Shown here: in pieces, positions 16,386-24,980 of the stretch
How the letters are laid out: every line of letters starts with the position of its first letter
How positions within the stretch are numbered: the stretch's first letter is position 1
Source: Alistipes sp.
GTDB taxonomy: Bacteria > Bacteroidota > Bacteroidia > Bacteroidales > Rikenellaceae
DNA length: 50,584 nt
Direction of reading: 5' to 3'
Assembly (NCBI GenBank): GCA_017558115.1
Contig: JAFYWG010000009.1
Location: 1 to 50,584 of the forward strand
The notes under the pieces: model-generated
What the model was told of the DNA's origin: nothing
Seen by the model: only the letters and a program-made list of their open reading frames with translations
Databases searched by the model: none
Program-made: the position numbers and the translations under genes

Positions 16386-17789
16386 TTAGTCGAACTTCTG
16401 GCGTACGAACCAGTAGTCTGCAGTGTCGTGCGAGAAGAGCGTGAAGCCCAACGATAGCTTGTAGTAGTTTTGTGTCACGAGGCCCACCTTCATGCCCTTG
16501 AGCTGTGTGGCTGCATGGCTTGACATGCGACCATACTCAAAGCCGAGGTTGATGGATGAGGCACCCCAGAGCTTTACGGGAAAGCCGATACCTGCGGTCA
16601 CGGCCATCTGGTTGATTCTCTCGCCCGCAAACGTCTGGTAGTAGTTGCCCAGGCGAGCACCCACGCGGTAGGTCATGCGGTTGAGGTAGTTACGCACGTC
16701 GGTACGCTTTGGTGTGATCTCGAAGCCGGCCTTGATGGTATGGGTGTTGGTATATGCTACAGCCACATCCTTCGAGTTTGCATTCTCCACATAGCCGTTG
16801 TTGTTGCTTCCCCATGCCGAGTATTTGTAGTCTACGCCAAAGGCGAGCATACGATTTAGGTAGTAGACGCCGACGCCAAACTCATGTGGCACACGAAGCT
16901 CGAGTGTCGAGATATCGTTACGAACGGGTGTGCCCTGAATGCTATTTATCGTGTTGTCGGTGTAGACATAGTGCTGCACCTTGGGGTTTAGCTTGCCGCC
17001 CATGTCGTATGTAGCACCTAACGTAAGCATGCGCTTATCGTTAGCGATGATGTTCCACTGAAGACCCGCCTGAAGCTTGAAGTTGTTGATCAACGAGCGC
17101 TCTGTACCTTTTGTTGAAGCGAAGTTACCCTCGCCAGTTACAACGTTGGGGATTGAGGTGGTGTACGTGCGGTCGATATTGCCCCAAAAGTACTTCGCAG
17201 CGATACCAATCGAGAAGTTGCTGTGTATTGCCCAGCCCACGGCAACCTTCACCTCGGTGATGTCACCCTCGCCACTATATCCGTAGACCACGCGGCCGAT
17301 GTCTGCCCAGTTGTCGTTGTTCTGGTCGGTAATCTGCATCTTGTAGCCCACGCTGCTATAAGGTGCGACGCTCACTGTGGCGCCTAAGCCCTTTGCAAGG
17401 GGGAATGCCAATGAGATGTTGTGGATATTGGCGGTGTTGTATGCGGTCTTTGCCTTGTGGCTCTCTGCGCCCGAGGCGTCAAACTTCATCTGGTTGTTGC
17501 GGTAGTGTGTGCCATCGACGCTTACGTCGAACAAGAAGCTCTTGCGAGGCATGATGCTTGCCGCAGCGGGGTTCTGGGTGTTGATCTGGTTTGTAGCACG
17601 CAGACCGATACCCACGCCACCCATCGAGCGCATCTGCACATTGCCAGGTGTAAGCAGCTCGCCGGGGCCATACATCGAGTATGGTGAGTATGCGTTGATG
17701 CTACTTGTCTGTGCCTCCGCCTCGAGGGGCAAAAGCACCACAATTAGCGCCACGATTGAGCTAAGTATTATCTTAAATCCTCTCTGCAT
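16386..17789 (-). CDS. outer-membrane beta-barrel protein of unknown function
   Basis: A 467-aa protein with a signal peptide ending near AEAQ and alternating amphipathic strands to the end. The last strands are aromatic (YYKLSLGFTLFSHDTADYWF), as expected for a barrel inserted by the BAM machine. The N-terminal stretch (SPYSMYGPGELLTPG, GGVGIGLR, NPAAASIMP) resembles FadL/PorV-type barrels common in Bacteroidota. Transport of hydrophobic compounds is one possibility, but no substrate can be assigned. Its first codons overlap the end of coaX by 17 bases, indicating co-transcription and perhaps coupled translation. Confidence 0.85.
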   Translation of the reverse strand: MQRGFKIILSSIVALIVVLLPLEAEAQTSSINAYSPYSMYGPGELLTPGNVQMRSMGGVGIGLRATNQINTQNPAAASIMPRKSFLFDVSVDGTHYRNNQMKFDASGAESHKAKTAYNTANIHNISLAFPLAKGLGATVSVAPYSSVGYKMQITDQNNDNWADIGRVVYGYSGEGDITEVKVAVGWAIHSNFSIGIAAKYFWGNIDRTYTTSIPNVVTGEGNFASTKGTERSLINNFKLQAGLQWNIIANDKRMLTLGATYDMGGKLNPKVQHYVYTDNTINSIQGTPVRNDISTLELRVPHEFGVGVYYLNRMLAFGVDYKYSAWGSNNNGYVENANSKDVAVAYTNTHTIKAGFEITPKRTDVRNYLNRMTYRVGARLGNYYQTFAGERINQMAVTAGIGFPVKLWGASSINLGFEYGRMSSHAATQLKGMKVGLVTQNYYKLSLGFTLFSHDTADYWFVRQKFD

Positions 17790-18507
17790 TGTAGTTCAAA
17801 ATTCTATTGAGTCCGAAAATAACCGGCTCACAGTCTGCAAATATCGTATTTTTAATTCTCTTTACAAAATATTTTGCGTCACCTCCGGTGAAAATTACGC
17901 ATTTTTCGCCATTTTTTTGCATGAATGACTCTATGTAGCCCCTAATTTCCTGCTCAATGCCTCGCATAACTCCCTGCTCGATCGCCTCCTTAGTAGTACG
18001 ACCATAGTCTAAAACCTCCTCCGTTGCATAGCAACGAGGCAGGCATGCGGTGTAGTCCGCCAGAGCGCGAAAGCGTGTGGTAACACCAGGTGAAATATTG
18101 CCACCCTTGAAGGCGCCACCCTCCACAAAGTCGATGGTTATGGCTGTGCCGAAGTCAACAATCATGATGTCGGCGTTGGGGTGTAGAGCCTGTGCGCCAA
18201 TGGCTGCGGCGAGGCGGTCAGCACCCAAAGTCTCGGGGGTGTAGTAGTGGTTTTCGAGGGGTATAGGCGTAGTGGCGGGCTTGAAAATTACGACTCTGCT
18301 TAGTCGTGTCTCGGCCACCTCTTTTGCCGAAAGTTCGTCGCCACGTGTCGAGGCTATTATGGCGCGCTCGATAGTGGGGTAGGCCTCCATTATCTCCGCG
18401 AAGAGTGAAGCATTAAATGCCTCGGCGACGTACTCTTTAACAAGTGCGTCGCCATCCATTACAACCGCCTTTGCGCGGCTGTTGCCTATGTCGATTATTA
18501 GGTTCAT
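17773..18507 (-). CDS. coaX: type III pantothenate kinase
   Basis: A 244-aa ASKHA-fold kinase that phosphorylates pantothenate, the first step of coenzyme A synthesis. Motifs seen are MNLIIDIGNSRAKAVVM (phosphate-1 loop), GADRLAAAIGA, MIVDFGTAITIDFVEGGAFKGGNISPG and VIFTGGDAKYF. Length and motifs fit the family. It starts 11 bases after the mfd stop and overlaps the next gene by 17 bases, so it is part of a longer transcript. Confidence 0.95.
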   Translation of the reverse strand: MNLIIDIGNSRAKAVVMDGDALVKEYVAEAFNASLFAEIMEAYPTIERAIIASTRGDELSAKEVAETRLSRVVIFKPATTPIPLENHYYTPETLGADRLAAAIGAQALHPNADIMIVDFGTAITIDFVEGGAFKGGNISPGVTTRFRALADYTACLPRCYATEEVLDYGRTTKEAIEQGVMRGIEQEIRGYIESFMQKNGEKCVIFTGGDAKYFVKRIKNTIFADCEPVIFGLNRILNYNAERI

Positions 18508-18518
18508 CCCGTTATGTA

Positions 18519-21500
18519 TTAACTATTTGGCGTTGCAGCCTCAGCCAAGTGGCGAAGCATGGCTACCGCCTCGGCTATCGAGTATATCTTTCTAACGGTC
18601 ATCGATAGGCGGTTATTGTACTGCTTGACCACAAATCTGTCGGGCTCGGCAACAACCCTGCGCAGCATATTGAGGAATGTCTCGGTCTTGAAGAAGGGGG
18701 AGTTGTTGTCGCCCACAAAGCGCACGATAAGCAGACCATTCTTCACCTTGACATGCTCCATACCGAGGTTGATAGCCTCGCGGCGTAGCTTAACCACATC
18801 GATAAGCTCGCGCACGGACTGCGGAATAGCGCCAAAGCGGTCGAGTAGGCGCGAGGCAAAGGCCTCGAATTGCTCGTCGGTGCGCATGGCGTCTATCTCG
18901 CGGTAGAGGCGCAGCTTCTCGCTCTGTGAACGTACGTAACTATCAGGAATTGAGGCATCCACATCGATGTCGATAGTAGCATCGTCCACAAACGATATAT
19001 CCTTCATAGCATCGTTTTCGGCCTCACTCAAGCCCGAAGTGTCGAGGCCCTCGGCGCGCAACTCCGAGATTGCCTGCTGCAAAATCTTCTGGTATGTCTC
19101 AATGCCCACGTCGGCAATGAAGCCACTCTGCTCTGCACCCAATAGGTTACCCGCGCCGCGGATGTCGAGGTCTTGCATAGCGATGTTGAAGCCCGAACCG
19201 AGGTCCGAGAACTCCTCGATGGCGCGCAGACGGCGGCGTGCATCTCCTCCAATAAGCTCGTCGGGGGGCGAGAGTAAGTAGCAGAAGCCCTTGCGGTCGC
19301 TACGTCCCACGCGGCCACGCAACTGGTGGAGGTCGCTTAGACCAAAATGGTGTGCATCGTTGATAATGATGGTGTTAGCATTACCAATATCGATGCCATT
19401 TTCTATGATTGTCGTTGCCACAAGTACGTCGAACTCGCCGTAGATGAAGTTCATGATGAGCTTCTCCAACTCCTCGGCCTTCATGCGGCCATGACCAATG
19501 CCCACGCGTGCCTTGGGGCAGAGGCGTGTGATGAGGCCGGCGATGGTCTGCAGGTCATCAACCTTGTTGTGTACAAAGTAAACCTGGCCGCCACGTGCCA
19601 ACTCCTCCTCTATGGCGTCCTGTATCACCTCCTCGCTAAAGACATGCGACTCGGTGACAATAGGTTGGCGGTTGGGTGGTGGGGTAGAGATAACAGAGAG
19701 GTCGCGAGAGCCCATAAGCGAGAATTGGAGTGTTCGCGGGATGGGTGTCGCGGTGAGCGTAAGGGTGTCGACAGCGACTGAGAGCTGCGTAAGCTTCTCC
19801 TTTGCTGCCACGCCAAACTTCTGCTCCTCGTCGATGACCAAGAGACCCAAGTCGTGGAACTCTATCTGCTTCGAGAGCATCTTATGTGTGCCAATAAGGA
19901 TATCTATCTTACCCGCCTTAAGCTCCTCGGCAATGCGGTTTGCCTCCTTCGTCGACTTTGTACGATTGATATACTCCACCGTCACGGGCAGGTCGCGCAG
20001 ACGCTCCGAGAAGGAGCGGTAGTGCTGCAAAGCTAAGATTGTAGTAGGCACAAGGACTGCCGTCTGCTTGCCGTCGCATGCCGCCTTGAAGGCTGCACGT
20101 ATCGCCACCTCGGTCTTGCCGAAGCCCACGTCGCCACAGACCAATCTATCCATAGGCTGGTCCGACTCCATGTCGCGCTTGACGGCAGCGATGGCTGTCT
20201 GCTGGTCGGGCGTATCCTCCCACTTGAACGATGCCTCGAGCTCCTGCTGTAGGTAGCCATCCTCCGAAAAGGCGAAACCCTTCGATGCCTTACGCTGGGC
20301 ATAGAGGGCGATAAGCTCGCGCGAAATATCCTTTACGGCCTTCTTTGTCGTTGCCTTAAGCTTCTGCCATGCACCATTTCCGAGTTTATAAATCTTTGGA
20401 GGCTCGCCCTCGCCACTCTTGTAGCGCGAGATGCGGTGCAAGGCGTGGACGTTGACAAAGAGAATGTCGTTATCCTTGTATATCAGTTTGATGGCCTCCT
20501 TAGTGTGGCCATTCTCGTTGAGCTTAACAAGGCCTCCGAAGCGACCCACGCCATGGTCGATATGCACGACGTAGTCGCCCACCTTCAGGGCGTTAAGCTC
20601 CGCTACGGTCATCTGCTCGTCGCGCTTAATCTCGTCACGCAGGCGGTATCGCTGGTAGCGGTCGAATATGTTGTGGTCCGTATAGACACAGACCTTTAGG
20701 TCATTGTCAACAAAACCCTCGTGCAACACAACATCCTCGGCGCGGAACGACACTTCGTGGCGACCAATCTGGTGGAAGATGTTATTGAGGCGCTCCATCT
20801 GCGCCTTGTTGTGCGAGAGGATTGATGTGGTATAGCCACGCTCCGCATTCCAGCGTATGTCGTCGGCCAACATCTCGAAGTTGCGGTTGAAGGCGGGCTG
20901 TGGCGCGGTGTTGAAGGTGATGGCGTGCGTAGCACGGCGCTCGCGGATGTTATCTCTCCACACCACGAGGCTCGACTCCTCCCAATCCTTCAAAAGTACC
21001 TGGCGCGAGGTTACGCGGCTTGCCAACGAGCGTGCCTCATCCTCACTCTCGGCCTGCTCCAAGACCTTCTTGCGCACCTCTGCAACCTTGCGTAGAGCGA
21101 AGTCACCATCCGAAATCCACCATGTAGCACCCGTGGCAAAGCGGGCCAGCGAGACGCGGTTTGCGCCCTCGCCGTCACGCATGGTGTTGGCGACAACCTC
21201 CACGCTCTCGGGTCTCTCGTGCGAGAGCTGACTCGAGATGTCGAAGCGGCGCAATGAGTCAATCTCGTCTCCAAAGAAGTCGACACGATAGGGCTTAGAC
21301 TCCACGTAGGAGAATATGTCGACGATACCTCCTCGCACAGAATACTGACCTGGCTCGTAGACAAAGTCTACGCGCTCGAAGCCATGCTCCATAAGCCAAT
21401 TCACAAGGGTGTTTTGCTCGAGCTTCTGCCCAACCTTTAGGTGTAGTGACAATTCGGCAAGCTCCACACGCTCGGCTACGCTCTCGGCCAAGGCCTCGGG

Positions 21501-21869
21501 GTAGGTGCACACGGCAAGGAAGCCCTTCTTGAAGTTGGTGATGGCGTTGAGTGCCGAGGTGCGGCGTACCACGCCTTGCGGATCCTCGCTACCATAGGCT
21601 GCAGAGCGCTTATAGCCCGATGAGAAGAACTCAACGCGCTCTTCGCCAAGCAGTTCGTAGAGGTCGTTGACTAAGTATGCTGCGCTATCGCGGTCGTCGG
21701 CTAGGAAGATATGTATGCCTCCCATTCGCTCGACAGTAGCCGCAGCATAAAGCGAATAGGCTCCGCCGACCATCTGCTCGAGATGGACGGTAGAGCCTAA
21801 TATACCCAAACATTTTTGTAACTCCTTCGCCTGTTTGGAGGTGCGAACGAGACTTTTTAAATAATCCAC
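18519..21869 (-). CDS. mfd: transcription-repair coupling factor Mfd
   Basis: A 1116-aa protein, close to the usual family length. It has an N-terminal UvrB-like region, an RNA polymerase interaction domain (VGDYVVHIDHGVGRFGGLVK) and an SF2 motor with Walker A DVGFGKTEVAIRAAF, LVIDEEQKFG and LTLTATPIPRTL. QLRGRVGRSDRKGFCYLL and the C-terminal regulatory domain follow. Mfd removes RNA polymerase stalled at lesions and recruits UvrA. No promoter consensus was seen at the start; coaX follows 11 bases downstream. Confidence 0.98.
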   Translation of the reverse strand: MDYLKSLVRTSKQAKELQKCLGILGSTVHLEQMVGGAYSLYAAATVERMGGIHIFLADDRDSAAYLVNDLYELLGEERVEFFSSGYKRSAAYGSEDPQGVVRRTSALNAITNFKKGFLAVCTYPEALAESVAERVELAELSLHLKVGQKLEQNTLVNWLMEHGFERVDFVYEPGQYSVRGGIVDIFSYVESKPYRVDFFGDEIDSLRRFDISSQLSHERPESVEVVANTMRDGEGANRVSLARFATGATWWISDGDFALRKVAEVRKKVLEQAESEDEARSLASRVTSRQVLLKDWEESSLVVWRDNIRERRATHAITFNTAPQPAFNRNFEMLADDIRWNAERGYTTSILSHNKAQMERLNNIFHQIGRHEVSFRAEDVVLHEGFVDNDLKVCVYTDHNIFDRYQRYRLRDEIKRDEQMTVAELNALKVGDYVVHIDHGVGRFGGLVKLNENGHTKEAIKLIYKDNDILFVNVHALHRISRYKSGEGEPPKIYKLGNGAWQKLKATTKKAVKDISRELIALYAQRKASKGFAFSEDGYLQQELEASFKWEDTPDQQTAIAAVKRDMESDQPMDRLVCGDVGFGKTEVAIRAAFKAACDGKQTAVLVPTTILALQHYRSFSERLRDLPVTVEYINRTKSTKEANRIAEELKAGKIDILIGTHKMLSKQIEFHDLGLLVIDEEQKFGVAAKEKLTQLSVAVDTLTLTATPIPRTLQFSLMGSRDLSVISTPPPNRQPIVTESHVFSEEVIQDAIEEELARGGQVYFVHNKVDDLQTIAGLITRLCPKARVGIGHGRMKAEELEKLIMNFIYGEFDVLVATTIIENGIDIGNANTIIINDAHHFGLSDLHQLRGRVGRSDRKGFCYLLSPPDELIGGDARRRLRAIEEFSDLGSGFNIAMQDLDIRGAGNLLGAEQSGFIADVGIETYQKILQQAISELRAEGLDTSGLSEAENDAMKDISFVDDATIDIDVDASIPDSYVRSQSEKLRLYREIDAMRTDEQFEAFASRLLDRFGAIPQSVRELIDVVKLRREAINLGMEHVKVKNGLLIVRFVGDNNSPFFKTETFLNMLRRVVAEPDRFVVKQYNNRLSMTVRKIYSIAEAVAMLRHLAEAATPNS

Positions 21870-21894
21870 GCTTCCTATATCACAAATTCGTTAG

Positions 21895-23439
21895 CTACAT
21901 TAGAAGCGATTTACCCTCTTTGTCAAGGTATGCCACATCGATCATGCCGACACTCTGTTCGGTGGTGATCTTGATGCGCATCTTGTACTTTAACATCCAA
22001 CGCATGCGGAGCGAAAATATTCCTTTGCGCAGATACGATTCAACATAGGGACTTACCTTAAGGTTTACAAAGCGACAACCCTTCTCGCCAAGGAGCTGAA
22101 TCTGCTCCTCGATACTCTTCTCGAGGTGCATGGTAGGACCAACCTTACCTGTGCCATGACATGTGGGACATACATCGGATGTCTCCTCCATGGCGATGGG
22201 GCGCACACGCTGACGTGTAATCTGCATAAGACCAAACTTGGTCAATGGCAAGATGGTGTGCTTTGCCTTGTCTGTTGCCATGAGCTTCTGCATCTCCTCG
22301 TAGAGAGTCTGACGACTTGGCGCCTTGCGCAAGTCGATGAAGTCGATAATGACAATACCGCCCATATCTCGTAGGCGGAGCTGGCGTGCAATCTCCTTTG
22401 CTGCCGCGAGGTTCACCTCCAAGGCAGTCTGCTCCTGGTCGTCCTCGGCCTTTGTGCGGTTGCCGGAATTCACGTCGATGACGTGCATAGCCTCCGTGTG
22501 CTCGACGATGAGGTATGCTCCGCGACGGAGCGATACATACTTTGCAAATAACGACTTAATCTGTTTCGCGACGTCGAAGTTGTCGAAGATAGGCACCTTG
22601 CCTGTGTAGAGCTTCACCTTGTGCTCCATGTCGGGCTTGATGGCGTGAACGTAGCTCTTGATCTCGTTGTACATCGTCTCGTCGTCGACCGTAATCTGTG
22701 AGAACGTGTCGTTGAGCGAGTCGCGAATAATAGTATTTACACGGCTCATTTCGCTCATCAGGCGAGCGGGAGCCTCGCTCTTGCGCATAGTGGCAAGAGT
22801 CTTGTTCCATCTCTCAACAAGAGAGAGTATGTCTTGCATAATGTCGATGTCCTCGGCATCGGCAGCTGCCGTGCGGATGATGACACCGAAGTTCTGTGGA
22901 AGCACCTCCTGTGCAACCTTACGAAGTCGTTTCTTTGCAGCGTTCGAGCGTATCTTGTTCGATACAAACACCTTATTCGAGAATGGTACCAATACCACAT
23001 TGCGTCCGGCAAGCGATATATCTGCCGTGAGACGTGGACCCTTTGTTGAGATTGCCTCCTTGGCAATCTGCACCATAACCAAGTCGCCAGGCTTGAGGTG
23101 GTCTCCAATGCGACCCTCCTTCTCAAGCACGGGCTCAATCTTCATGCTCTCTACGCGCTGCTGGCGGCGGCCATTCTGGCTGCTGTAGACGATGCGCTCC
23201 AACGAGCGATAGTTGGCGCCCAAGTCGAGGTAGTGGATGAAGGCATCCTTCTCGTGACCTATGTTTACGAATGCTGCGTTCAGGCCGGGCATAATCTTAC
23301 GTACGCGACCGAGGTAGATGTCGCCTACAGAGAATCCCGTCCGACACTGCTCTTTGTTAAGCTCGACGAGCACCTTGTATTCACATAGTGCTATCGAGAC
23401 TTCGGTTGGAGTTACATTGATGATTAGTTCTCTGTTCAT
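21895..23439 (-). CDS. rng: ribonuclease E/G family endoribonuclease
   Basis: A 514-aa protein of RNase G-like length: an N-terminal S1 domain (KVLVELNKEQCRTGFSVGDIYLGRV), a 5' sensor/RNase H-like region, the catalytic DNase I-like domain (HVIDVNSGNR, MGGIVIIDFIDLRK) and the zinc-link CPTCHGTG. These enzymes process rRNA and initiate mRNA decay. No long disordered RNase E scaffold follows, which favours RNase G. I chose the ATG at 23439 (MNRELIINVTPTE), which is the conserved family start; the longer frame runs back into the upstream terminator. It follows the HU gene group on the same strand. Confidence 0.94.
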   Translation of the reverse strand: MNRELIINVTPTEVSIALCEYKVLVELNKEQCRTGFSVGDIYLGRVRKIMPGLNAAFVNIGHEKDAFIHYLDLGANYRSLERIVYSSQNGRRQQRVESMKIEPVLEKEGRIGDHLKPGDLVMVQIAKEAISTKGPRLTADISLAGRNVVLVPFSNKVFVSNKIRSNAAKKRLRKVAQEVLPQNFGVIIRTAAADAEDIDIMQDILSLVERWNKTLATMRKSEAPARLMSEMSRVNTIIRDSLNDTFSQITVDDETMYNEIKSYVHAIKPDMEHKVKLYTGKVPIFDNFDVAKQIKSLFAKYVSLRRGAYLIVEHTEAMHVIDVNSGNRTKAEDDQEQTALEVNLAAAKEIARQLRLRDMGGIVIIDFIDLRKAPSRQTLYEEMQKLMATDKAKHTILPLTKFGLMQITRQRVRPIAMEETSDVCPTCHGTGKVGPTMHLEKSIEEQIQLLGEKGCRFVNLKVSPYVESYLRKGIFSLRMRWMLKYKMRIKITTEQSVGMIDVAYLDKEGKSLLM

Positions 23440-23478
23440 AATGATGCAATGTAATCCGTTGAAAATTTTTACAGAAAA

Positions 23479-23508
23479 GGGTTGTCCGAGTAACTCGCTG
23501 GACAACCC
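23479..23508 (-). terminator. hairpin terminator after the 29-aa basic protein gene
   Basis: A 9-bp stem, GGGTTGTCC (23479-23487) with GGACAACCC (23500-23508), and an inner GAG/CTC pairing in the loop. On the minus strand it is followed by TTTTCTG and an A/T-rich tract, 28 bases past the small gene's stop. Confidence 0.72.
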
Positions 23509-23535
23509 CCTTCATTAATGTCCTATAAGAGAAGA

Positions 23536-23625
23536 CTACTTCTTCTTATGACGATTCTTGCGAAGACGCTTCTTACGCTTGTGCGTAGCCATCTTATGAC
23601 GCTTGTGCTTCTTTCCGTTTGGCAT
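23536..23625 (-). CDS. 29-residue, extremely basic small protein
   Basis: The minus strand encodes ATG to TAG with 29 codons. The protein starts MPNGKKHKRHKM and ends LRKNRHKKK; over half of its residues are Lys, Arg or His. I recognise near-identical small ORFs between HU and RNase E/G genes in many Bacteroidota genomes, usually annotated as hypothetical, so conservation rather than length supports the call. The composition suggests binding to rRNA or DNA; a ribosome-associated role is plausible but unproven here. It lies 30 bases downstream of the HU gene and is followed by a terminator, so the two are probably co-transcribed and highly expressed. Confidence 0.85.
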   Translation of the reverse strand: MPNGKKHKRHKMATHKRKKRLRKNRHKKK

Positions 23626-23655
23626 AATCTTATAATATTAAATGGTTTGTAAAAA

Positions 23656-23928
23656 CTACTTAACCTCACCTGCGAAGCTCTTAGCGGGCTTGAATGCAGG
23701 AATATTGTGCTCGGGGATAGTAATAGTTGTGTTCTTAGAGATGTTACGAGCAACCTTAGTAGCGCGCTTCTTGATGATGAAGCTACCAAAACCGCGAAGA
23801 TATACGTTCTCGCCCTTGATCATTGCACCCTTAACGCTCTCCATGAATGCCTCTACGATAGCCTGAACCTGGATCTTCTCAACACCAGTAGACTTTGCAA
23901 TCTCGTTTACGATATCGGCCTTAGTCAT
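23656..23928 (-). CDS. HU-family DNA-binding protein
   Basis: A 90-aa protein with the complete HU/IHF fold: N-terminal helices (MTKADIVNEIAKSTG), LRGFGSFIIKKR at the start of the DNA-binding arms, and the C-terminal helix (PAFKPAKSFAGEVK). The arm segment reads RNISKNTTITIPEHNIPAFKP, where HU normally has RNPxTG; the changed tip suggests altered intercalation. It bends and packages DNA in the nucleoid. A strong promoter lies about 90 bases upstream, and the 29-aa basic protein gene follows. Confidence 0.96.
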   Translation of the reverse strand: MTKADIVNEIAKSTGVEKIQVQAIVEAFMESVKGAMIKGENVYLRGFGSFIIKKRATKVARNISKNTTITIPEHNIPAFKPAKSFAGEVK

Positions 23929-24016
23929 AATTGTAAGTTGTTTATTTTAGTTTATTTATAACAATATATATCTATCTTTTGCCCTAACCATGGGGGACTT
24001 TAGCAAAAAATGTCTG

Positions 24017-24047
24017 CAAATATAAGGTAACTTCGCTGAATTTGCAA
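24017..24047 (-). promoter_or_regulatory. strong promoter for the HU gene and the small basic protein gene
   Basis: On the minus strand TTG (24047-24045), exactly 20 nt and TATATTTG (24024-24017) fit the Bacteroidota consensus. The predicted transcript carries a leader of about 80 bases, AT-rich near the start codon, as is usual for well-translated Bacteroidota mRNAs. Confidence 0.78.
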
Positions 24048-24112
24048 ACAAAACAACACTTTTTTATCTGCGCAACGTGTTATTTTGCAAATAATAGGGA
24101 GATTTTAAGGCC

Positions 24113-24523
24113 CTATTTGAACTGGTTAAGTGATGCTGCAAGCTGTGTAACGGCGTCGTCGATGCTCTTCTGGATTTTGCCACCAATCATCATCTTCATC
24201 ACCATGTTGAGGTCGGCGTGCAACACCATTCTCACGCGTGTATCGTTGGGTGCTACCTCCTTGAGCTGAATCCAGAATGCGAAGTCGATGGGTATGCCGC
24301 CCTCGTCACCAACAATCTTAACGTGCTTGTTCTCAACGCGTTCCTCTATGCGCATGCAGATCTTCATGCCCTTAGCCTTGAACGAGCAACGGTCGGGGGT
24401 TGCCTCCCACTCCTCTACCTGCTGCTGGATAGCGGGGCTGAACATGTCCATTCGCGAGATAAGCGGATAGACAAGTGCCGCGGGGTGGTTAATCTGTTGC
24501 TGTATTGACTCGTATTTCTCCAT
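24113..24523 (-). CDS. START-like/SRPBCC-domain protein
   Basis: A 136-aa protein with the helix-grip pattern of START-like (SRPBCC, AHSA1-type) proteins: an N-terminal strand and helix (YESIQQQINHPAALVYPLIS), a run of beta strands, and a long C-terminal helix (GGKIQKSIDDAVTQLAASLN). Such folds bind lipids or other hydrophobic ligands, but no ligand is known for this Bacteroidota type. I chose the ATG at 24523, about 14 bases after the expected transcription start; the longer frame begins upstream of the promoter. It lies next to tsaE and a porX-like gene. Confidence 0.8.
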   Translation of the reverse strand: MEKYESIQQQINHPAALVYPLISRMDMFSPAIQQQVEEWEATPDRCSFKAKGMKICMRIEERVENKHVKIVGDEGGIPIDFAFWIQLKEVAPNDTRVRMVLHADLNMVMKMMIGGKIQKSIDDAVTQLAASLNQFK

Positions 24524-24542
24524 GATATCTAAATTTTGGCCA

Positions 24543-24571
24543 CAAAGGTAGTCAAATTTATTGAATTTCAA
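24543..24571 (-). promoter_or_regulatory. promoter of the START-like gene, inside the end of tsaE
   Basis: On the minus strand TTG (24571-24569), an 18-nt spacer and TACCTTTG (24550-24543) match the consensus. The -33 end overlaps the last codons of tsaE, so the START-like gene can be transcribed on its own. Confidence 0.65.
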
Positions 24572-24974
24572 AACGTCGCGCTGTATCGGACAATATCTCA
24601 ATCCTTACGACCATGGTGTCGTCAGGGAGCAGTGGCTCAATCTTTTCGGGCCACTCCACAAGGCACAAATCTCCCGACGAGAGGTACTCCTCCGAGCCGA
24701 AGTCAAGAGCCTCCTCTACGCGCTCGATGCGATACATGTCGAAGTGGTAGATGGTGTGCTTGGTACCCTCATACTGGTTGACGATGGCAAACGTGGGGCT
24801 TGTCACCGAGTCTTCGGCGCCAAGGAGTGCTGCGATGCGACTAATAAGCGTGGTCTTACCTGCACCCATGGGGGCGTCGAAGGCTACCACGGTGCGGCCA
24901 TCGAGGGCGTTGATGACGGCCTCGGCAACGGTGTCGAGCTCGTCAAGCGAATTGATCTCTATTATCTTACTCAT
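24558..24974 (-). CDS. tsaE: tRNA threonylcarbamoyladenosine biosynthesis ATPase TsaE
   Basis: A 138-aa P-loop ATPase. Walker A is APMGAGKTTLISRIA, followed by VTSPTFAIVNQYEG and HFDMYRIERVEEALDFG, the family signatures, and by LCLVEWPEKI. It works with TsaB and TsaD to make t6A37 on ANN-decoding tRNAs. It starts only 6 bases after the stop of the PorX-like gene, so it is likely translated from the same mRNA. Confidence 0.95.
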   Translation of the reverse strand: MSKIIEINSLDELDTVAEAVINALDGRTVVAFDAPMGAGKTTLISRIAALLGAEDSVTSPTFAIVNQYEGTKHTIYHFDMYRIERVEEALDFGSEEYLSSGDLCLVEWPEKIEPLLPDDTMVVRIEILSDTARRFEIQ

Positions 24975-24980
24975 ACTCTT

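Noticed and set aside
23523-23789. 88-codon frame overlapping the 29-aa gene and HU
   Set aside because: It is out of frame with both conserved genes and has no family resemblance; it is a shadow.
24093-24117. Terminator for the START-like gene (AATAGGG/CCCTATT)
   Set aside because: Only 7 bp, with an 11-nt loop, includes the stop codon region and is not followed by a T-run.
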